From NCBI RefSeq assembly GCF_004000865.1, contig NZ_BIMB01000012.1:62001-126000 (forward strand): a stretch of DNA of 64,000 nt. Reading direction: 5' to 3'. The notes beneath the pieces are model-generated. The model was given only the letters and a program-made list of their open reading frames with translations, did no database searches and was not told the DNA's origin. The translations under genes and the position numbers were made by a program. Shown piece by piece: positions 62,377 through 64,000 of the stretch (its first letter is position 1; the number at the start of each line of letters is the position of its first letter). The stretch is from Paenibacillus elgii NBRC 100335. Lineage in GTDB: Bacteria > Bacillota > Bacilli > Paenibacillales > NBRC-103111.

Positions 62377-63723
62377 ATGCATGATTTGATGATCGTTATT
62401 ACTATTCTTTCCTTTTTATGCACGATTTTCTTTATCTTTTGGCGTCCTCATGTAAATGAGGCGATACCGGCGACCATCGGCGCCATATTCGTGCTGCTTA
62501 GCGGCAGCGTATCGATTGCCGATCTTGGCATGATCACCGAAACGATCGGGGGAGCGGCGGTCACCATTATGGCAACGATCGTTATGGCTATCGTATTGGA
62601 AAGCTTCGGCTTTTTTCATTGGGCGGCCGAGCAACTGCTCAAGAAATCGAAAGGATCGGGTATCCGGTTGTTCTGGTATACGAACTTGTTTTGTTTTTTG
62701 ATGACGCTCTTCGTGAACAACGATGGGAGCATCTTGATTACGACACCGATTCTGTTAATGCTCCTCGGCAGCATGGGGTTTAAAAATCATCAAAAAATTC
62801 CGTATTTGCTGTCTGGAGCTTTGATCGCAACGGCTTCCAGTGCGCCTATCGGAGTAAGCAATATCGTAAACCTGATTGCCCTGAAAATTGTCGAGATGGA
62901 CCTGTACATGCACACGGCCATGATGTTCGTACCGGCTTCGCTCGGGCTTCTTTTGCTGGTGTGCCTGCTGTTCGCCAGCTTCTACCGGGTACTGCCGCGC
63001 AAGCTGCCTGCCTCCCAACCCGGCTACTGGGGGTATTACAACGGAAGCCATCCGTTAAAGGAAGGAGCGCCGCCGATAGCGCCGGAACAGCAGACGAAAT
63101 TCATGCGCAACATTCTCATCTTTGTGTTTGGCGTACGCGTCAGCTTGTTCGTCGCATCGTATATTCATTTTCCCGTATCCGCCACGGCTGTGATCGGCTC
63201 GGTTTTATTATTGGCGTGGCGCTGGTTCTATCTGAAGATTTCGCCTGCGGACATGCTGAAAAAAACGCCATGGTTCATCCTCGTATTCGCGTTCAGCATG
63301 TATGTGATCATTTACGGTTTGCATAATATCGGTTTAACCGCGATGCTGATCCAATATCTACAGCCGCTCGTCTCGGACAATCTAGTTCATGCGAGCGTGA
63401 TTATGGGGCTGCTCTTGTCCGTGCTATCGAATATATTCAACAACCATCCGGCTTTGATGGTCGGCACCTTGACTTTAACGAACATGGGGCTGGACCCCTT
63501 GAGCTTAAAAATATCCTACTTGGCGAGCGTAATCGGCAGCGATGTCGGCTCTCTGCTGCTGCCGATCGGAACGCTGGCAACGTTGATGTGGATGCACATT
63601 CTTCAAAAAGGGAAGGTCAAAATCACCTGGAGCCAGTACTTGAAAGTAACCTCGTTCGTTATTCCGATTACCGTTTTGTTCACCTTAATTGTGTTGGCCT
63701 ACTGGGTTTATTGGATTTTTTAA
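62377..63723 (+). CDS. ArsB/NhaD-superfamily transporter (arsenite-permease-like)
   Basis: 448 residues with about 11 membrane segments. The ion-transporter superfamily pattern is visible: TIGGAAVTIMATIVMAIVLES, TNLFCFLMTLFVNNDGSILITTPI, ATASSAPIGVSNIVNLIALKIV, and the second repeat LSNIFNNHPALMVGTL with GSDVGSLLLPIGTLATLMWM. Similar to B. subtilis ArsB/YdfA. No ArsR, ArsC or ArsA is adjacent, so arsenite as substrate is not proven. GAGG lies 6 bp before the ATG. Confidence 0.82.
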   Translation: MHDLMIVITILSFLCTIFFIFWRPHVNEAIPATIGAIFVLLSGSVSIADLGMITETIGGAAVTIMATIVMAIVLESFGFFHWAAEQLLKKSKGSGIRLFWYTNLFCFLMTLFVNNDGSILITTPILLMLLGSMGFKNHQKIPYLLSGALIATASSAPIGVSNIVNLIALKIVEMDLYMHTAMMFVPASLGLLLLVCLLFASFYRVLPRKLPASQPGYWGYYNGSHPLKEGAPPIAPEQQTKFMRNILIFVFGVRVSLFVASYIHFPVSATAVIGSVLLLAWRWFYLKISPADMLKKTPWFILVFAFSMYVIIYGLHNIGLTAMLIQYLQPLVSDNLVHASVIMGLLLSVLSNIFNNHPALMVGTLTLTNMGLDPLSLKISYLASVIGSDVGSLLLPIGTLATLMWMHILQKGKVKITWSQYLKVTSFVIPITVLFTLIVLAYWVYWIF

Positions 63724-63732
63724 GTTCATAGA

Positions 63733-63757
63733 TAAGAGGCATGGGCCTCTTTTTTTT
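63733..63757 (+). terminator. Terminator after the ArsB-type gene
   Basis: A 6-bp stem AGAGGC/GCCTCT (63735-63740 with 63745-63750) followed by a T run to 63757. Confidence 0.75.
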
Positions 63758-63774
63758 GTTGCTTCGCCGGACCC

Positions 63775-63791
63775 AAGGTAAATTTTACCTT
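63775..63791 (+). promoter_or_regulatory. 17-bp palindrome overlapping the last promoter
   Basis: AAGGTAAATTTTACCTT is a perfect 8-1-8 inverted repeat. Its last two bases are the first two of the -35 hexamer at 63790. Confidence 0.6.
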
Positions 63792-63817
63792 GACGTACCG
63801 TGTCAGAAACCTATAAT
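63790..63817 (+). promoter_or_regulatory. Promoter of the gene truncated by the window end
   Basis: TTGACG (63790-63795), 16 bp, TATAAT (63812-63817). It leaves a leader of about 134 nt, whose folded part is listed separately. Confidence 0.7.
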
Positions 63818-63837
63818 CGATTTTGGATGCAGCTTCC

Positions 63838-63931
63838 GGGCCGGGGAGCAAACCGCAAGGGCGGAGGGCGAATCCTTTTTCGCCGTTGTGCGTATATGTT
63901 TGGTGAATCTCCGTGAGAAGGGCCCGTTTCC
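63838..63931 (+). ncRNA. Possible structured leader of the last gene
   Basis: CGGGCC (63838-63843) can pair with GGCCCG (63921-63926). Inside, CCGC-AAGG-GCGG (63853-63864) and GGCG...CGCC (63867-63884) form local hairpins. No known riboswitch consensus was recognised; the fold is my reading only. Confidence 0.35.
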
Positions 63932-63957
63932 GAGAGAGAGAAAAGGAGTGCTGAAGC

Positions 63958-64000
63958 ATGATGACACGATTGGAATACCGTTTGTATGCCGAGGGTAGCG
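63958..64000 (+). CDS. Start of a gene cut by the window end
   Basis: ATG 63958 follows AAAAGGAG (63941-63948) and reads MMTRLEYRLYAEGS before the window ends. Too short to identify. Confidence 0.6.
   Translation, partial: MMTRLEYRLYAEGS

Overview
The window reads as chromosomal DNA from a GC-rich, endospore-forming Firmicute of the Paenibacillaceae type (Paenibacillus/Cohnella-like). I infer this from spoVM, a SpoVIF-type gene, prkC/prpC, ylaN, ylbF/ylbG, remA and rqcH, from consistently strong AGGAGG-like ribosome binding sites, and from B. subtilis-like gene order. No rRNA, tRNA, CRISPR array, insertion sequence or prophage was recognised. Both ends cut through biology: the first gene may start upstream of base 1 and the last is only a start codon plus 14 codons.

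Left part (1-22.9 kb): single genes and short operons. They include an HPr-like protein without the usual active-site region, ylaN behind a Fur-like palindrome, a Ca2+/H+ antiporter, an SDR whose catalytic Tyr/Lys are replaced, an Asp23 protein, ftsW, yugN, an M20 amidohydrolase, a CBS protein and a Gfo/Idh/MocA oxidoreductase. These are followed by a decayed secreted nuclease, a bacterial XPB helicase translationally coupled to a large partner that repeats the helicase's own N-terminal domain, ylbF (ricF), an asparaginase, ylbG, a LysR regulator, a PHP phosphoesterase coupled to galU, and a 1002-residue CheR-PAS-histidine kinase that keeps only a stub of the CheB domain.

Centre (21-50 kb): the conserved ylo/recG chromosomal block: rqcH (divergent), Ca2+ P-type ATPase, dapF, a Hcy-methyltransferase/MTHFR fusion, yicC, remA, gmk, rpoZ, coaBC, priA, def, fmt, rsmB, rlmN, prpC, prkC, rsgA, rpe, a small membrane protein, spoVM (26 codons), rpmB (reverse), yloU, yloV (fakA), degV (fakB) and recG. 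Most junctions overlap or are a few bases apart, so this is a largely co-transcribed unit for translation, replication restart, cofactor synthesis and Ser/Thr phosphorylation. An unexplained structured element with a 16-bp closing stem sits just before remA.

Right part (50-64 kb): accessory and stress genes. These are a SpoVIF-type protein, a secreted beta-helix protein, flavohaemoglobin (hmp) with a CRP/FNR-type palindrome at about -41.5 and a convergent Crp/Fnr regulator, an MFS transporter, an SOS-type Y-family polymerase with two LexA boxes and a translationally coupled protein that looks like a YolD-YhjD fusion, and a membrane-anchored coiled-coil protein of unknown function. After them come an Lrp-LysE pair, an SRPBCC/AHSA1 protein with an operator-like palindrome inside its promoter, a YkvI-type transporter, an ArsB-type transporter, and a strong promoter with a 17-bp palindrome and folded leader for the truncated last gene.

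All calls come from reading the sequence and from knowledge of protein families; no database search was run.
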